From Agrobacterium tumefaciens (GTDB taxonomy: Bacteria; Pseudomonadota; Alphaproteobacteria; Rhizobiales; Rhizobiaceae), in the NCBI RefSeq assembly GCF_017726655.1, contig NZ_CP072309.1:675501-739500 (forward strand): DNA of 64,000 bases, in the 5' to 3' direction. Position 1 is the first letter of the stretch. The number at the start of each line of letters is the position of its first letter. This document shows, one piece after another, positions 35,480 to 45,049 of the stretch. A program made the translations under genes and the position numbers. The notes below the pieces were generated by a model. The model searched no databases. It saw only the letters and a program-made list of their open reading frames with translations, and was not told the DNA's origin.

Positions 35480-35735
35480 AAGCGCGTTCTCCGGATCGAT
35501 CATCGCCCTTTCCCGGAGGTGGCTGCCCACGGTGCAGCGCTTATCCAGAACTAGAATTCGATTGTCAACGATGACGACGAAGTCTGGCACCTGGGAGACT
35601 TCTATGGGCGAAAGCAGGAGACTGCTCGGCTCTCCTGAGATCCCTTAGGGGTCGCAAGCACCTGATCGTTGGCAACAACGATCCAGAGTCGATAAAACGA
35701 TTGGAAGAGAGGACAAGTCGCACGGTACCGGGCCG
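35480..35735 (+). pseudogene. Metallophosphoesterase remnant with two in-frame stops
   Basis: One continuous frame reads VLRIDHRPFPEVAAHGAALIQN, a TAG where family members have Trp, then NSIVNDDDEVWHLGDFYG, a TGA, then RGRKHLIVGNND. These are the metal-binding GD and GNND motifs of calcineurin-like phosphoesterases. The N-terminus with the first metal site is missing. The remainder up to the IS element at 35944 shows nothing recognisable. Confidence 0.7.
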
Positions 35736-35943
35736 CGACTGTTGTCCGCAAAGGTCATAAGTTAGACAAAGCAATCGCTCTAATACCTGAAATTTGGATC
35801 TCGCGGCTCCACTGCTTCTCGCGCATTGCCATCCGGCGGGTGATGTTTAAAAGTCTCATGTGGATCACTCCGTTGCCCCCGTCGCTCTCCGCCTTGGGGA
35901 AGGTTCACATGGCTCAATTCCCAATGGAAATTATGCGTCTAAG

Positions 35944-35968
35944 GGAGTGAACCCCTCGGGCTGGACCA
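35944..35968 (+). repeat. Left terminal inverted repeat of the IS
   Basis: Twenty-five bases beginning GGAGTGAACCCC and ending CTGGACCA are the exact reverse complement of 37192-37216. Confidence 0.9.
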
Positions 35969-35983
35969 GCGACGCACTTCAAA

Positions 35984-36781
35984 CTAAGCCGCCTGCTGGG
36001 CAAGTTGGGTTTCAAATTCTGCTGGCGATCGATAGCCAAGGGCTGAGTGCAGCCGCTTGGCATTGTAAACATCTTCAATGAACCTGGGCAATCTCTCGGC
36101 GACGTCTGCGAAGGTCTCGTAACCGGCGGGATAGATATCCTGTACTTTAAGCGTCTTCATGAAGCTCTCGGCCTGAGCATTGTGATAGGGGTTTCCGACC
36201 GCACTCATGGAGCCCCGTAGACCAGCGGCATTGAGTGAGCGGCGATAGCTCTCGCTTGCGTATTGGCATCCGCGATCGGTGTGATGAATGCAGCCAGGAG
36301 GAGGTTTTCTGTTATCAATGGCCGAATGCAACGCTGCCAATGCCAGCGGTGTATCCAGTCGTCTCGACAGCGCGTAACCCACAACCTTGCGACTGCAGGC
36401 GTCGAGAATGACAGCAAGGTAGCAGAAGCCAACGGTGATGCGGATATACGTGAAGTCGGCCACCCAGACCATATCGGGCCGCGCCGGGATCACATTACTA
36501 TATAGGTTCGGGTAGATCGGTGAATCGTGGTTGCTGTCGGTCGTGCGAACATACCGCTTGCGGGGCTTAATCCCGAGGCCATTGGCTCGCATGATCCGAG
36601 CGACACGCTTGTGGTTGACCAGATGGCCTCGTCGCTGAAGCTCGTGTGTTATGCGTCGATATCCGTAACAAGGCAGTTCGTCCTGGATGTCCTCGATGAT
36701 TGCAACGAGTTCGCTGTCGCCGAGATTTAAAGCTTTTGCCGTTGATCGGTAATAGTAAGTGCTTCTTGGAAGATCGATCAT
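35984..36781 (-). CDS. IS3-family transposase OrfB (DDE integrase domain)
   Basis: The 265-residue protein has the HTH_21 segment ([13 protein letters not shown]) and an rve integrase core with catalytic Asp in VWVADFTYI, Asp in [10 protein letters not shown] and Glu in [12 protein letters not shown]. Its ATG overlaps the orfA stop (ATGA). The frame is open upstream to the A7 run at 36867-36873, so a -1 frameshift on that run would make an OrfAB fusion, the active transposase form in this family. Confidence 0.92.
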   Translation of the reverse strand: MIDLPRSTYYYRSTAKALNLGDSELVAIIEDIQDELPCYGYRRITHELQRRGHLVNHKRVARIMRANGLGIKPRKRYVRTTDSNHDSPIYPNLYSNVIPARPDMVWVADFTYIRITVGFCYLAVILDACSRKVVGYALSRRLDTPLALAALHSAIDNRKPPPGCIHHTDRGCQYASESYRRSLNAAGLRGSMSAVGNPYHNAQAESFMKTLKVQDIYPAGYETFADVAERLPRFIEDVYNAKRLHSALGYRSPAEFETQLAQQAA

Positions 36782-37140
36782 TTTGCACCCCCGTCTGACA
36801 GAGCAGGCCGGGGACCGGTGATGATGGAGGAGCTCCCGCTGTCGCCGGCGGTCGGCTGACGCGGAGTTTTTTTAACCAGGTCCAGTTCCATGGTGAGTTG
36901 GCCGACCTTGCGTTCCAGCGCCGCAATGTGGGCCTCGTACTCGGCGATAACGCTCGCCTCAGCCTCCTCATCGTTCAGTTCGCCGCGATCGAACTGCGTT
37001 AGCCACAACTGGATGAGGTTGGCCGAAACGCCGTATGTCCGCTGTGCATCACGGCGTCCGATGACGCCGTTGCGGATATCCTGGCAAAGCTGCAACTTGA
37101 ACGGCGTGGAATGCCGACGATATGGACCTCGGGACTTCAT
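36778..37140 (-). CDS. IS3-family OrfA (HTH protein)
   Basis: A 120-residue protein with a transposase_8-type HTH ([21 protein letters not shown] then [10 protein letters not shown]) and a leucine-zipper-like stretch ([19 protein letters not shown]). The codons for the KK lie in a run of seven A, a slippery site for -1 frameshifting into OrfB. It ends in an overlap with the OrfB start. Confidence 0.9.
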   Translation of the reverse strand: MKSRGPYRRHSTPFKLQLCQDIRNGVIGRRDAQRTYGVSANLIQLWLTQFDRGELNDEEAEASVIAEYEAHIAALERKVGQLTMELDLVKKTPRQPTAGDSGSSSIITGPRPALSDGGAK

Positions 37141-37191
37141 GAGCCTTCTCCGATTTAGGCCCGCAGAGTGTATCAGTTTTTCCGTGTGCCG

Positions 37192-37216
37192 TGGTCCAGC
37201 CCGAGGGGTTCACTCC
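37192..37216 (-). repeat. Right terminal inverted repeat of the IS
   Basis: Exact reverse complement of 35944-35968; it lies about 50 bp upstream of the orfA start. Confidence 0.9.
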
Positions 37217-37317
37217 ATAATTGGCTCAGTTCTGCGTGGAAACCAACACCCCACTTGACTTTTCTCCGATACCTCGCATAACTGGGTAATCGATAACCCG
37301 TGGGAGGCGGTGAACTC

Positions 37318-38316
37318 GTGACAGTTTCGCTTTCTGATATTGCGCAGCGTGCCGGCGTCTCCGTGAAGACGGTGTCAGGCGCTTTGCATGGTGGCTCCGC
37401 TCGCATGTCGGATGATACGCGGCAGAAGATAAAATCGATTGCCGAGGAACTGGGCTATGTCACCAATCTTGCCGCTCGCGGGGTGAGGCAGGGCTGGCTT
37501 CCTTTGATCGGCGTTGTCTCCGATGGCCTGATCACCTCTCCTTTCGCAACGGAAATCGTTGTTGGCCTTGATGGTGCGGCGCGCAATGCCAGCATGGCCG
37601 TCTTTACCATCAATCATAGCAGCGGGCAGATGTTGGGATCGGTGCTCGATGAGGTGCTGCAATTTCGGCCGCGTGCGGTGGCTTACGCGGCCATGTACCA
37701 TAAGCAGATCGCCCTCCCCGCAAAGCTAGCGCGCGCGGTTCGAGTGATGATCAACTGCCGTGAGGCTGCGGGGCGCGTCACATCGCTGGTGCCGGATGAA
37801 GCGCGTGCCGCGCGGGAGATCGTCAGACACCTGCTCGCCGCTGGCCGTCGGCGCATTGCTTTCATCAATCTTCCCGGAATTCTGGCTGGCGCATTGCGCG
37901 AAAAGGGATTTCGCGCCGTCCATGACGAAGCCGGCATTGCCCCTTTCGGCGTTTTTCCGGCCGTCAGTGGTGCCATCTACGGCGACGATGTCCCGAGTCT
38001 CGTTTCCACGCATATCGAGGATTTTGCACGCTCCGGCGTGCGTCCGGATGCGATCCTCTGTGGCAACGATCGTGTGGCGATGGAGGTCTACGCCGCGCTC
38101 GGCCGCGCGCAACTGCGCATTCCTGATGACATCGCGGTCGCCAGTTTCGATAACCAGGCGGAACTCGCGTCGCGGCTTGATCCGCCATTGACGACGATGG
38201 CTTTGCCGCACCGTGAGATGGGGCGTCTGGCGATCGAAATTCTTCTCGCCGAGCAACCTGCCCCCCCACATCTGCGTGAGTTGCCTTTTCACCTCGTAGA
38301 ACGCGCATCTGTCTGA
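37318..38316 (+). CDS. LacI-family transcriptional regulator
   Basis: The GTG at 37318 (VTVSLSDIAQRAGVSVKTV) gives the standard LacI N-terminus with GGGAGG about ten bases upstream; GTG 37300 is an alternative. The 332-residue protein has the HTH, the hinge region (AEELGYVTNLAARGVRQG) and a periplasmic-binding-like sugar domain with LCGNDRVAMEVYAAL and VASFDNQAELASRLDPPLTTM. It directly precedes a truncated sugar-binding protein gene, so its original target operon has been lost beyond that point. Confidence 0.92.
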   Translation: MTVSLSDIAQRAGVSVKTVSGALHGGSARMSDDTRQKIKSIAEELGYVTNLAARGVRQGWLPLIGVVSDGLITSPFATEIVVGLDGAARNASMAVFTINHSSGQMLGSVLDEVLQFRPRAVAYAAMYHKQIALPAKLARAVRVMINCREAAGRVTSLVPDEARAAREIVRHLLAAGRRRIAFINLPGILAGALREKGFRAVHDEAGIAPFGVFPAVSGAIYGDDVPSLVSTHIEDFARSGVRPDAILCGNDRVAMEVYAALGRAQLRIPDDIAVASFDNQAELASRLDPPLTTMALPHREMGRLAIEILLAEQPAPPHLRELPFHLVERASV

Positions 38317-38347
38317 AATTCTGAGTTATATCAAGGAGGAGACTATA

Positions 38348-38985
38348 ATGCATACAACATTGGGTAATCGTTTACTTTCCACTTTTTTTGTCGGCGCGAC
38401 CGTTTTTGCAATTGCGACCTTTGCTGAAGCGAAGACCGTGATCCATGTGATGCATCAGGGCGACCCGGGCTGGGTCAAAGCCTATGGTGACGTTGCAAAA
38501 CGTTTCGAACAGGCCAATCCAGACGTCGATATCGAACTTATCTATGCTCCGCATGACGCCTACAACGAAAAATTCAGCGCCGCCGTGATGGCCAAACAGT
38601 TACCCGATATCATGGAGCTGGATGCGCCATTCCTCGCCAATTACGCATGGTCTGGCTATTTGCAGCCGATTAAGCCGCTGATCGATCAGGATCTGCTCGA
38701 TGACATGACGGAATCGAACATTGCACAGAGTACCTACCCGATCGACAAGCAGCTCTACGCCGTCGGCCTGACGGACTCTTCCGTCGTACTCTACGGCAAC
38801 AAAAAATATCTCGAGGCTATCGGCGCCCGTATTCCCAAATCCGTCGATGACGCCTGGACCCGCGAGGAGTTTGAAGGCTACCTCGAAAAGCTTTCCAAGC
38901 TTGAGGGCGTCAAATGGCCGATCGACACGTTCCGCGGCTACGGCATCAAGACCGAGTGGATCACCTATGCCTATGGCCCGTCAGA
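38348..38985 (+). pseudogene. 3'-truncated ABC sugar-binding protein (family 1)
   Basis: A ribosome site (AAGGAGGAG) and ATG 38348 start a signal peptide (FFVGATVFAIATFAEA) and the N-terminal half of an SBP_bac_1 protein (VMHQGDPGWVKAYGDVA, LPDIMELDAPFLANY, GLTDSSVVLYGNKKYLE). Similarity stops near ITYAYGP at about 38985, half the usual ~420 residues. The frame then runs through about 80 bp of unknown origin and antisense to macB until 39223. A deletion or recombination fused the two loci and removed the permease genes. Confidence 0.75.
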
Positions 38986-39064
38986 GCGGCGGACCCAATT
39001 GGAATTCCAAACGGCAATGGCCACTGCTATTCGTCACGGCGCCATCACGCATGCTTTCCAGCCA

Positions 39065-41014
39065 TCATTCGCGTGCCAAGGCTTCTATTGGGTCCAGCTT
39101 TGCCGCGTTGCGGGCAGGAAGGAAGCCGAAGACAATTCCGATCAGGGTGGAGCAGGCAAAGGCCACAATGATAGAGCCCGAAGAGAAGATCATTTTGAAG
39201 TCGGGGCTCAGCAAATTGAATAGAGCGCTGATCCCGAGGGCGAGCATCACTCCCATGAAGCCGCCGACAAGGCAGACCAAGACGGCCTCGATCAGAAACT
39301 GGGAGAGGATATCGCTGCGGCGCGCGCCAACGGCCACACGAACGCCGATCTCCTTGGTGCGCTCGGTCACGGACACCAGCATGATATTCATCACGCCGAT
39401 GCCGCCGACGATCAGCGAGATCACGGCGACTGACGAAATCAGCAATGTCAGGGTTTGCGTGGTGGTCTCGATAGTCTCGCGAATGGTCGCCGAGTTGGTG
39501 AGGAAGAAGTCTTTGGCGCCATGCCGCCGCTCGATAAGGCGCGAAACTGCGGCCTCGACATTGCCCGGGTCGACATCGTCCCTGATACGGACCGTAATGC
39601 CGACGACGTTCGGACGACCCAGCATGCGGCCCATGACGGTTGTGTAGGGCGCATAAACGGTCAACGTATCAACCGCCGGGCCGGAGGAGTTTTCCTGTTT
39701 CGTCACGCCTGTGACCCTCGCCGGCATTGTGCCCAGAAGGATGACCTGCCCCACCGGGTTTACCCGGTCTGGAAACAGGTCTCGCGCAGCGTTTGCATCG
39801 ATCACCACATTCTGGCTGTAGGCGGTAACGTCCTGGGCGTCGAACAGTTGTCCATGCGCCAGCTCAAGGCCCCGTACACGGAAAAAGTCGGCGCCAACGC
39901 CGGTGACTGACGCATTGACGGCCACGGCGGCGCGCTTGACAGTTACGCTCGTCGTTACGGTTGGTGTCACGCTGTCGACATAGGGCTGGTTCACCAGCGC
40001 TTCTGCATCGGCGGGAACCAGCGTCCGTATCTTGCCCGCTTCCAGATCGCCGAAGCCTTTACCCGCCCGCACCTCGATCGTGTTGGTGCCGAGCGAACTG
40101 ATACTGCTGAGGATTTGTTGCTGCGAGCCGGCTCCCAGTGCCGAGATAGCCGCCACCGAGGCGATACCGATGATGATGCCGAGCATGGTCAGAAGCGAGC
40201 GCATCTTGTGCGCCCATATTGCTGCGCCCGCCATACGAAAGGCCTCAGTCATCCGGTCAATCGCACCACGCCAGCCAGCGCCCGGCGCGTGCTCGCGGAT
40301 GGGACGCGCCGTCGCGGCGGATTTGGATACATTGCGCTCGTCGGAAATGATAACACCGTCGCTGATCTCGACAACCCGATCCGCATGCTCGGCGATCTTC
40401 TTGTCGTGAGTGACGAGAATGATGGTGTGCCCTTCGGCGTGAAGCTCGCGCAGGATCTTCATGACTTCGGCGCCACTGTGCGTATCCAGCGCTCCGGTCG
40501 GTTCGTCGGCCAGAATTATCTCGCCGCCATTCATCAGCGCGCGGGCGATCGACACCCGCTGCTGCTGGCCGCCCGAAAGCTTGCCCGGGATATTGCCCGT
40601 CCGCTCGGCGAGCCCCAGCCGGGTCAACAAGTAGATCGCTCGCTTGTGCCGGTCGGATCGGCTGCGTCCGGCATAGATGGCCGGCACCTCGACGTTGCTG
40701 GCCGCGCTGAGATCGCCAAGCAGATGATAACGCTGGAAGATGAAACCAAAACGCTCACGGCGTAGCGCGGCCAGTTCGTCCACGGACATCCTCGAGGTCT
40801 CGCGCCCTTCGATCCAGTAGCTGCCGTCCGTCGGACGATCGAGGCAGCCAAGGATGTTCATCAGCGTCGACTTGCCGGAGCCAGACGCACCTATAATGGC
40901 CATCATCTCGCCGGCCTCGATGTCGAGATCAACGTCTTTCAGCACCCGTACCATCTCGTCGCCTGCGGGGAAAGCGCGGGATACCCCACGTACGCGGATC
41001 AGTGGTTCCGTCAT
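39065..41014 (-). CDS. macB: MacB-type ABC transporter (ATPase-permease fusion)
   Basis: The 649-residue protein has an N-terminal ATPase (Walker A GASGSGKST, signature LSGGQQQRVSIARAL, Walker B IILADEPTGALD), a first membrane helix near residues 270-300 (LLTMLGIIIGIASVAAISAL), a large periplasmic domain and three C-terminal helices. This is the mechanotransmission ABC pump MacB, working with MacA and a TolC-like outer-membrane channel to export macrolides, lipopeptides or other periplasmic molecules. MacA is encoded 8 bp upstream. No TolC gene is in the window. Confidence 0.93.
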   Translation of the reverse strand: MTEPLIRVRGVSRAFPAGDEMVRVLKDVDLDIEAGEMMAIIGASGSGKSTLMNILGCLDRPTDGSYWIEGRETSRMSVDELAALRRERFGFIFQRYHLLGDLSAASNVEVPAIYAGRSRSDRHKRAIYLLTRLGLAERTGNIPGKLSGGQQQRVSIARALMNGGEIILADEPTGALDTHSGAEVMKILRELHAEGHTIILVTHDKKIAEHADRVVEISDGVIISDERNVSKSAATARPIREHAPGAGWRGAIDRMTEAFRMAGAAIWAHKMRSLLTMLGIIIGIASVAAISALGAGSQQQILSSISSLGTNTIEVRAGKGFGDLEAGKIRTLVPADAEALVNQPYVDSVTPTVTTSVTVKRAAVAVNASVTGVGADFFRVRGLELAHGQLFDAQDVTAYSQNVVIDANAARDLFPDRVNPVGQVILLGTMPARVTGVTKQENSSGPAVDTLTVYAPYTTVMGRMLGRPNVVGITVRIRDDVDPGNVEAAVSRLIERRHGAKDFFLTNSATIRETIETTTQTLTLLISSVAVISLIVGGIGVMNIMLVSVTERTKEIGVRVAVGARRSDILSQFLIEAVLVCLVGGFMGVMLALGISALFNLLSPDFKMIFSSGSIIVAFACSTLIGIVFGFLPARNAAKLDPIEALARE

Positions 41015-41022
41015 AGCGCGCC

Positions 41023-42216
41023 CTACCGCTTCGCCGCGGCCAGTTGAGCCTGGCCATCCGTGCGTTCGTCGGTGGATGCTCCCAGGACGATGGTCTCGCC
41101 GGCCTGAAGACCGCCAAGGATTTGGATGTTCGCGCCGTTATCGATGCCGACCTGGACCTGCCGGATCTGGACCTCGCCCATCGCGTCCAGTATGCGCACA
41201 CGCGCCGTATCGCCGGCCCGGGGCGCCCCTTCCACTGCACTGAGCGGAACCAGCACGGCGCCGCTGACGCGGCTCAAGACGATGGACACCTGCGCCGTCA
41301 TGGAGGGCCGCAGGACCCCGTCCGCATTCGCCACGTCGATCAGCCCGGTGTAATATACCGCACCGTTGGTTGAGCCAATCCGGCTCGCAGCGGCGTTGCT
41401 CTCGTTGGCGATGGAAGCCGGGGCCGGTTCCACCTGTCGCAACTCCCCATCGAACCGGCGCTTCGGATCGCCAAGAATGCTGAACCAGACCGGCAGGCCT
41501 CGTCGCACACGCACGACGTCAGCCTCGGAAATGTCCGCGCGTACCGTCATTGTGTCCAATCGCGCGATCATGACGATGGTCGGCGCAGTCTGCAGGGCAT
41601 TCACGGTTTGACCCTCGTCAGTGACGATCGCGACCACAGTGCCCGCGATTGGAGCAGTGATACGCGTATAGTCCAGTTCTATACCCGCAGACTCCAGCGC
41701 GACCTGCGCTTGGGCGACCTGGGCGTCCAGCGATTGAACCTCAGCCCGCGCGCTGTCTCGCGTCGCAACCGCGGCGTCATACTGGGCGCGCGGCGTGGAA
41801 CCACCTGCCAGCAGGTCACGCTCACGCTCGAAATCCTTCTCGGCTTTCACCAGACCGGCGCGGCGCGCGGCGTGAACGGCGCGGATGTTGGCCAAAGCGG
41901 CCTCGCGGTCCCGCAAGGTGTTGCGCCGGGTCTGGGAATCGATCTCGGCCACCAATTGGCCCGCCTCGACGATGTCACCGATCTTGACAGCAAGATGCTC
42001 AATGCGTCCCGACGCCTGGGCGCCGACCCGCACCAGCTCGAGCGGTTCGAGAACCCCGGTCGCCAGCACCACCTCTTCAATGTCACCCGTTCGCGCCTGC
42101 GCCGTCACCAGTTCAGGCTTCGCCGGCGAACGCAGAAACAGAAGCCAGACGCCCAGCAAACCGACAAGGGTTACCGCCGACAGGATGAGACGCTTGCGGG
42201 TGATGTTTCGTGTCAT
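41023..42216 (-). CDS. macA: MacA-type periplasmic adaptor (membrane fusion protein)
   Basis: A 397-residue protein with an N-terminal membrane anchor (LILSAVTLVGLLGVWLLFL), a lipoyl/barrel-sandwich domain split by an alpha-helical hairpin (RREAAL-like coiled coil around residues 95-165, YDAAVATRDSARAEVQSLDA) and beta-barrel regions (PAPASIANE onward). It bridges MacB and an outer-membrane channel. The divergent-repeat element at 42266 lies about 50 bp upstream of its start, linking it to the two-component system encoded next to it. Confidence 0.92.
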   Translation of the reverse strand: MTRNITRKRLILSAVTLVGLLGVWLLFLRSPAKPELVTAQARTGDIEEVVLATGVLEPLELVRVGAQASGRIEHLAVKIGDIVEAGQLVAEIDSQTRRNTLRDREAALANIRAVHAARRAGLVKAEKDFERERDLLAGGSTPRAQYDAAVATRDSARAEVQSLDAQVAQAQVALESAGIELDYTRITAPIAGTVVAIVTDEGQTVNALQTAPTIVMIARLDTMTVRADISEADVVRVRRGLPVWFSILGDPKRRFDGELRQVEPAPASIANESNAAASRIGSTNGAVYYTGLIDVANADGVLRPSMTAQVSIVLSRVSGAVLVPLSAVEGAPRAGDTARVRILDAMGEVQIRQVQVGIDNGANIQILGGLQAGETIVLGASTDERTDGQAQLAAAKR

Positions 42217-42265
42217 TTAGTCGTGGCCCATGCTATGAAATTTGCGGGCTTTCTCTGTCACGAGA

Positions 42266-42281
42266 GTTACCTGAAAATTAC
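42266..42281. promoter_or_regulatory. OmpR-type direct repeat upstream of macA
   Basis: GTTAC-N6-ATTAC on the plus strand (GTAAT-N6-GTAAC on the coding strand) has the 11-bp period of OmpR/PhoB-family binding sites. The following bases, CGGGGA, extend a 14-bp match (GAAAATTACGGGGA) to the element upstream of the lipoprotein gene at 44978. Binding by the adjacent response regulator is inferred. The rest of the 247-bp gap between macA and the kinase gene shows no gene. Confidence 0.55.
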
Positions 42282-42463
42282 GGGGAGCCGTCGTCGCGGC
42301 TGCTCCGTTTGGCATGCACCGTAAAATCAACCGATCGGCAAAGCGTGTTTGCAGTATGGGTGGCGTGCCAGAGATTGCCCGCCACATATCAGGCGATCGC
42401 GGCCGTGCCCAGCCAACGCCGACGGATACGGATGCCCTGACCCCTTAGCGCAGGCACCGGCCG

Positions 42464-43828
42464 CTACCGACGCTGGAAAATGCGCTTCTCGCGCCAGCGC
42501 ACGGCAAATGTGCTGCCCTTGCCTGGAGCGGACGAAAGCTCAACGTAGCCGCCGTGACGGGTCACGATCTCATTGACCATGCTGAGACCGAGGCCCGCGC
42601 CTGAGCCGTGAGGGCTGACCCGGTAAAACGGTTCGAATATGCGCGATTGCTTATCGCCGGAAATTCCGCAACCCTGATCGGCGACCATCACGCTACCGTC
42701 AGCCTCAATGCTCACTGATATCTGTCCTCTTCCGCCTCCGTACTGGACTGCATTACGGACCAGATTGACGAATGCACGCTCCAAAGCTTCGGCATCACCC
42801 GGAACGAACAGATCTTCCGCATCGCTGTCGAACGAAATCTCGTAGCCTTCAGAGATCGCCAGGGGAGCAAGATCGGCAACCACCTTCGACACAACGCTGT
42901 TGAGATCGACAGGTGCGTTCTGCTGGGGCTTCTGTCGGTACTTCTCGGTGTCGAGAAGCTGGTTCGCGATCGCTGTCAGTCGCTTGATGGCCGTCTGCAG
43001 GTGGGTCTTGTCAGAACTTGGTGAAAGCGTATCAATCCTCACCTGCAGGACAGCGATCGGCGTTCGAAGTTCATGCGCCGCGTTGACGAAGAAGCGCTCC
43101 GTCGCCTCGAAGCCGCTATCGAGACGACGCAGCGCCCTGTTGATGTCGCGCACCAGGCGAAGCACTTCATTGGGCAAACCCCGCTCTTCCACCAAGGCGC
43201 CACGTGTGTCGAGATCGATCCTGTCGAGACGCGTGGTCAGGTCGCTGAAGGATCGCAAAGCCCAGCGTGTGACAAACGGAGCGCCAATGAGCGAAATGGC
43301 GACGAGGATCAGCGCCGGAATACCGATGGCAAGGTTCCCCAGCAGCACGGTCACACCATATTGAGACATCGGAACACCGCCAGCAAAGATCGTCGCCTCA
43401 CCGGCCTGGGTGTCGAAACGCTCCATGCGGCCCACACTCAACGGATCATCCAGATCGCCATGAAGTTCGACACTTCTGAACGTCCGCAAGAATGGCATGT
43501 TATCGGCAATTTTCCCGGGAGGCACGCCATGTGCCAAAACGATATCTTTGCCCAGGTCTGCCACGAACCAAAGGTTAGGCGAGTCTTCCATAATCTCTCT
43601 AAGTTCAGCCGTCGGCATCAGACTTGCTCGGCCATTCGGCTCGAGACGGACTGAATCTGCGATTTCCTGAGACAGCCAGATGGACGTGATCGCCACATCG
43701 GGCTTGAGGCCGGAAAGGAGATAGAAAACCAGACTGAGCGAGGCGATGACCGCACAGAGCTGCAGGACAATAAAACCGAAAGTGAAACGCCAGCGAAGGG
43801 AGGTGCTGGTCATCCTATTGCTGCTCAT
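42464..43828 (-). CDS. Sensor histidine kinase
   Basis: The 454-residue protein has a first membrane helix (FGFIVLQLCAVIASLSLVFYL), a periplasmic region of about 130 residues, a second helix (LLGNLAIGIPALILVAISLIG), a HAMP-like segment, the HisKA H-box FVNAAHELRTPIAVLQ, the N-box (FVNLVRNAVQYG) and G-boxes (VADQGCGI, GSGAGLGLSMV). It overlaps the response regulator stop by 14 bases; an in-frame ATG at 43813 would give a start just past it. It belongs to the QseC/PhoQ-like group. The signal is unknown, but envelope stress would fit its regulon. Confidence 0.92.
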   Translation of the reverse strand: MSSNRMTSTSLRWRFTFGFIVLQLCAVIASLSLVFYLLSGLKPDVAITSIWLSQEIADSVRLEPNGRASLMPTAELREIMEDSPNLWFVADLGKDIVLAHGVPPGKIADNMPFLRTFRSVELHGDLDDPLSVGRMERFDTQAGEATIFAGGVPMSQYGVTVLLGNLAIGIPALILVAISLIGAPFVTRWALRSFSDLTTRLDRIDLDTRGALVEERGLPNEVLRLVRDINRALRRLDSGFEATERFFVNAAHELRTPIAVLQVRIDTLSPSSDKTHLQTAIKRLTAIANQLLDTEKYRQKPQQNAPVDLNSVVSKVVADLAPLAISEGYEISFDSDAEDLFVPGDAEALERAFVNLVRNAVQYGGGRGQISVSIEADGSVMVADQGCGISGDKQSRIFEPFYRVSPHGSGAGLGLSMVNEIVTRHGGYVELSSAPGKGSTFAVRWREKRIFQRR

Positions 43829-44489
43829 GAAGATAATAGCCTATGCCTCGAATGTTTTTGATAACGATGTTGGCCTCCGCTTCGCCAAGCTTTCGGCGCA
43901 GCCGCGACATGTTGGATTCCAGTGAGTTCGACTGGATCTCATCGTCAAAGGAATAGACCTGACCCTCAAGGGACGAGCGCAACACGGTCCGACCACGGTT
44001 TCTCAGAAGCGTCTCGATGATCAGCAGTTCCCTGCGGGTGAGCGCAAGCCGGACGCCATCGACATGTACATCGCATGACACACGATTGTAGGTAACGTTG
44101 CCGGCAGCCAGGAGGGACGATCCCGTTGTCGGAGCCCTCCTCAGCACAGCGCTCATTCTCGCGACCAGTTCGGGGATTTCGAAGGGCTTCGGTAAATAAT
44201 CATCAGCGCCGTCATTCAGCCCGGATATTCGCTCGTCGGTGGACCTCAGAGCCGAGATGATGATCGATCGCGTGTTTGAACCTGCGCCACGCAAATCCGC
44301 AAGGAAGGTACTGCCATCACCATCAGGCAGTTGCCGGTCGATAAGGACGATATCGTAGTCCGCCATGGCGATTGCTTCGCGCGCCGTTGCCAGATCCCCA
44401 ACGGCATCAAGGACAATGCCATGCTGCGAGAGGGCCACCCTCAAGGCATCCGTCATTTCTGGATCGTCTTCGATAAGTAGAAGTTTCAT
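43815..44489 (-). CDS. OmpR-family response regulator
   Basis: The 224-residue protein has a receiver domain (LLLIEDDPEMTDAL, phospho-acceptor Asp51 in DIVLIDRQLPDGDG, Lys in YLPKPFE) and a winged-helix DNA-binding domain (LTRRELLIIETLL, LESNMSRLRRKL, IRGIGYYL). It is encoded directly before the kinase. Its class binds direct repeats with 11-bp spacing; two such repeats with a shared core lie upstream of the neighbouring macA and glycine-zipper genes. Confidence 0.93.
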   Translation of the reverse strand: MKLLLIEDDPEMTDALRVALSQHGIVLDAVGDLATAREAIAMADYDIVLIDRQLPDGDGSTFLADLRGAGSNTRSIIISALRSTDERISGLNDGADDYLPKPFEIPELVARMSAVLRRAPTTGSSLLAAGNVTYNRVSCDVHVDGVRLALTRRELLIIETLLRNRGRTVLRSSLEGQVYSFDDEIQSNSLESNMSRLRRKLGEAEANIVIKNIRGIGYYLHEQQ

Positions 44490-44693
44490 AGGCGCCTACT
44501 CAGTCAAGTCGGACTATCGTTCCGATATTTCTACAGCAAAACGACGGCCGGTGGTCGAGATAAACTCCACGTTCGTGACGTCCTGACCGTCAGATTACCG
44601 GATGTCAAAAACCTGGTGTGGACGCTAAGGGAGAAGAGCCGGAGTTCCTCGGCATCACTCTCGCCTTTAACGGGCGGCAGCCGGCTGCAATCT

Positions 44694-44978
44694 TTAGCGG
44701 CAGCGACCGTAATAATCCCGGTATCTGCAGCTGTAGTCGCGGTGATCCCGACGTTCCCAGCGGTCGCGGCGGTTCCTGTCGTTCCGTTCGCTGATGTTGC
44801 CTATCACAGCGCCACCCGCGCCGCCTGCGGCGGCTCCCACTGCGGCGCCTTCCCAAGTACCGCTTGCCAACCCACCAATGATGGCGCCGCTTGCCGCCCC
44901 AATGCCGGCGCCCTTTTCCGTCTGGCTGCAGGCGGTCAGTGCCACGCAAACAAGTACGCCCGAAATGATCTTTCTCAT
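44694..44978 (-). CDS. Glycine-zipper lipoprotein, YmgG-like
   Basis: ATG 44978 (MRKIISGVLVCVALTACSQ) gives a lipoprotein signal with lipobox LTAC. The rest has a glycine-zipper region (GAGIGAASGAIIGGLASG, GAAVGAAAGGAGGAVIG) and a charged, Arg/Tyr-rich tail (RDYYGRCR). The 94-residue protein resembles small outer-membrane glycine-zipper lipoproteins induced by envelope stress. An 11-bp-period repeat lies 72 bp upstream of the start, matching the macA element. Confidence 0.8.
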   Translation of the reverse strand: MRKIISGVLVCVALTACSQTEKGAGIGAASGAIIGGLASGTWEGAAVGAAAGGAGGAVIGNISERNDRNRRDRWERRDHRDYSCRYRDYYGRCR

Positions 44979-45049
44979 GTCTGTCCTTTCGTTCACCGCC
45001 ACTGCGGCCATCCATCGACCGTTGAGGCAGAGACGTATGACCGCCGAAA

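Larger units (their letters stand above)
35944..37216 (-). mobile_element. Complete IS3-family insertion sequence
   Basis: Two open frames, orfA and orfB, lie between perfect 25-bp inverted repeats (35944-35968 and 37192-37216) whose inner ends read TGAACCCCTCGGGCTGGACC. The element is about 1.27 kb, normal for the family. No convincing direct target duplication is visible at the edges. It interrupts the space between the phosphoesterase remnant and a LacI gene. Confidence 0.9.
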
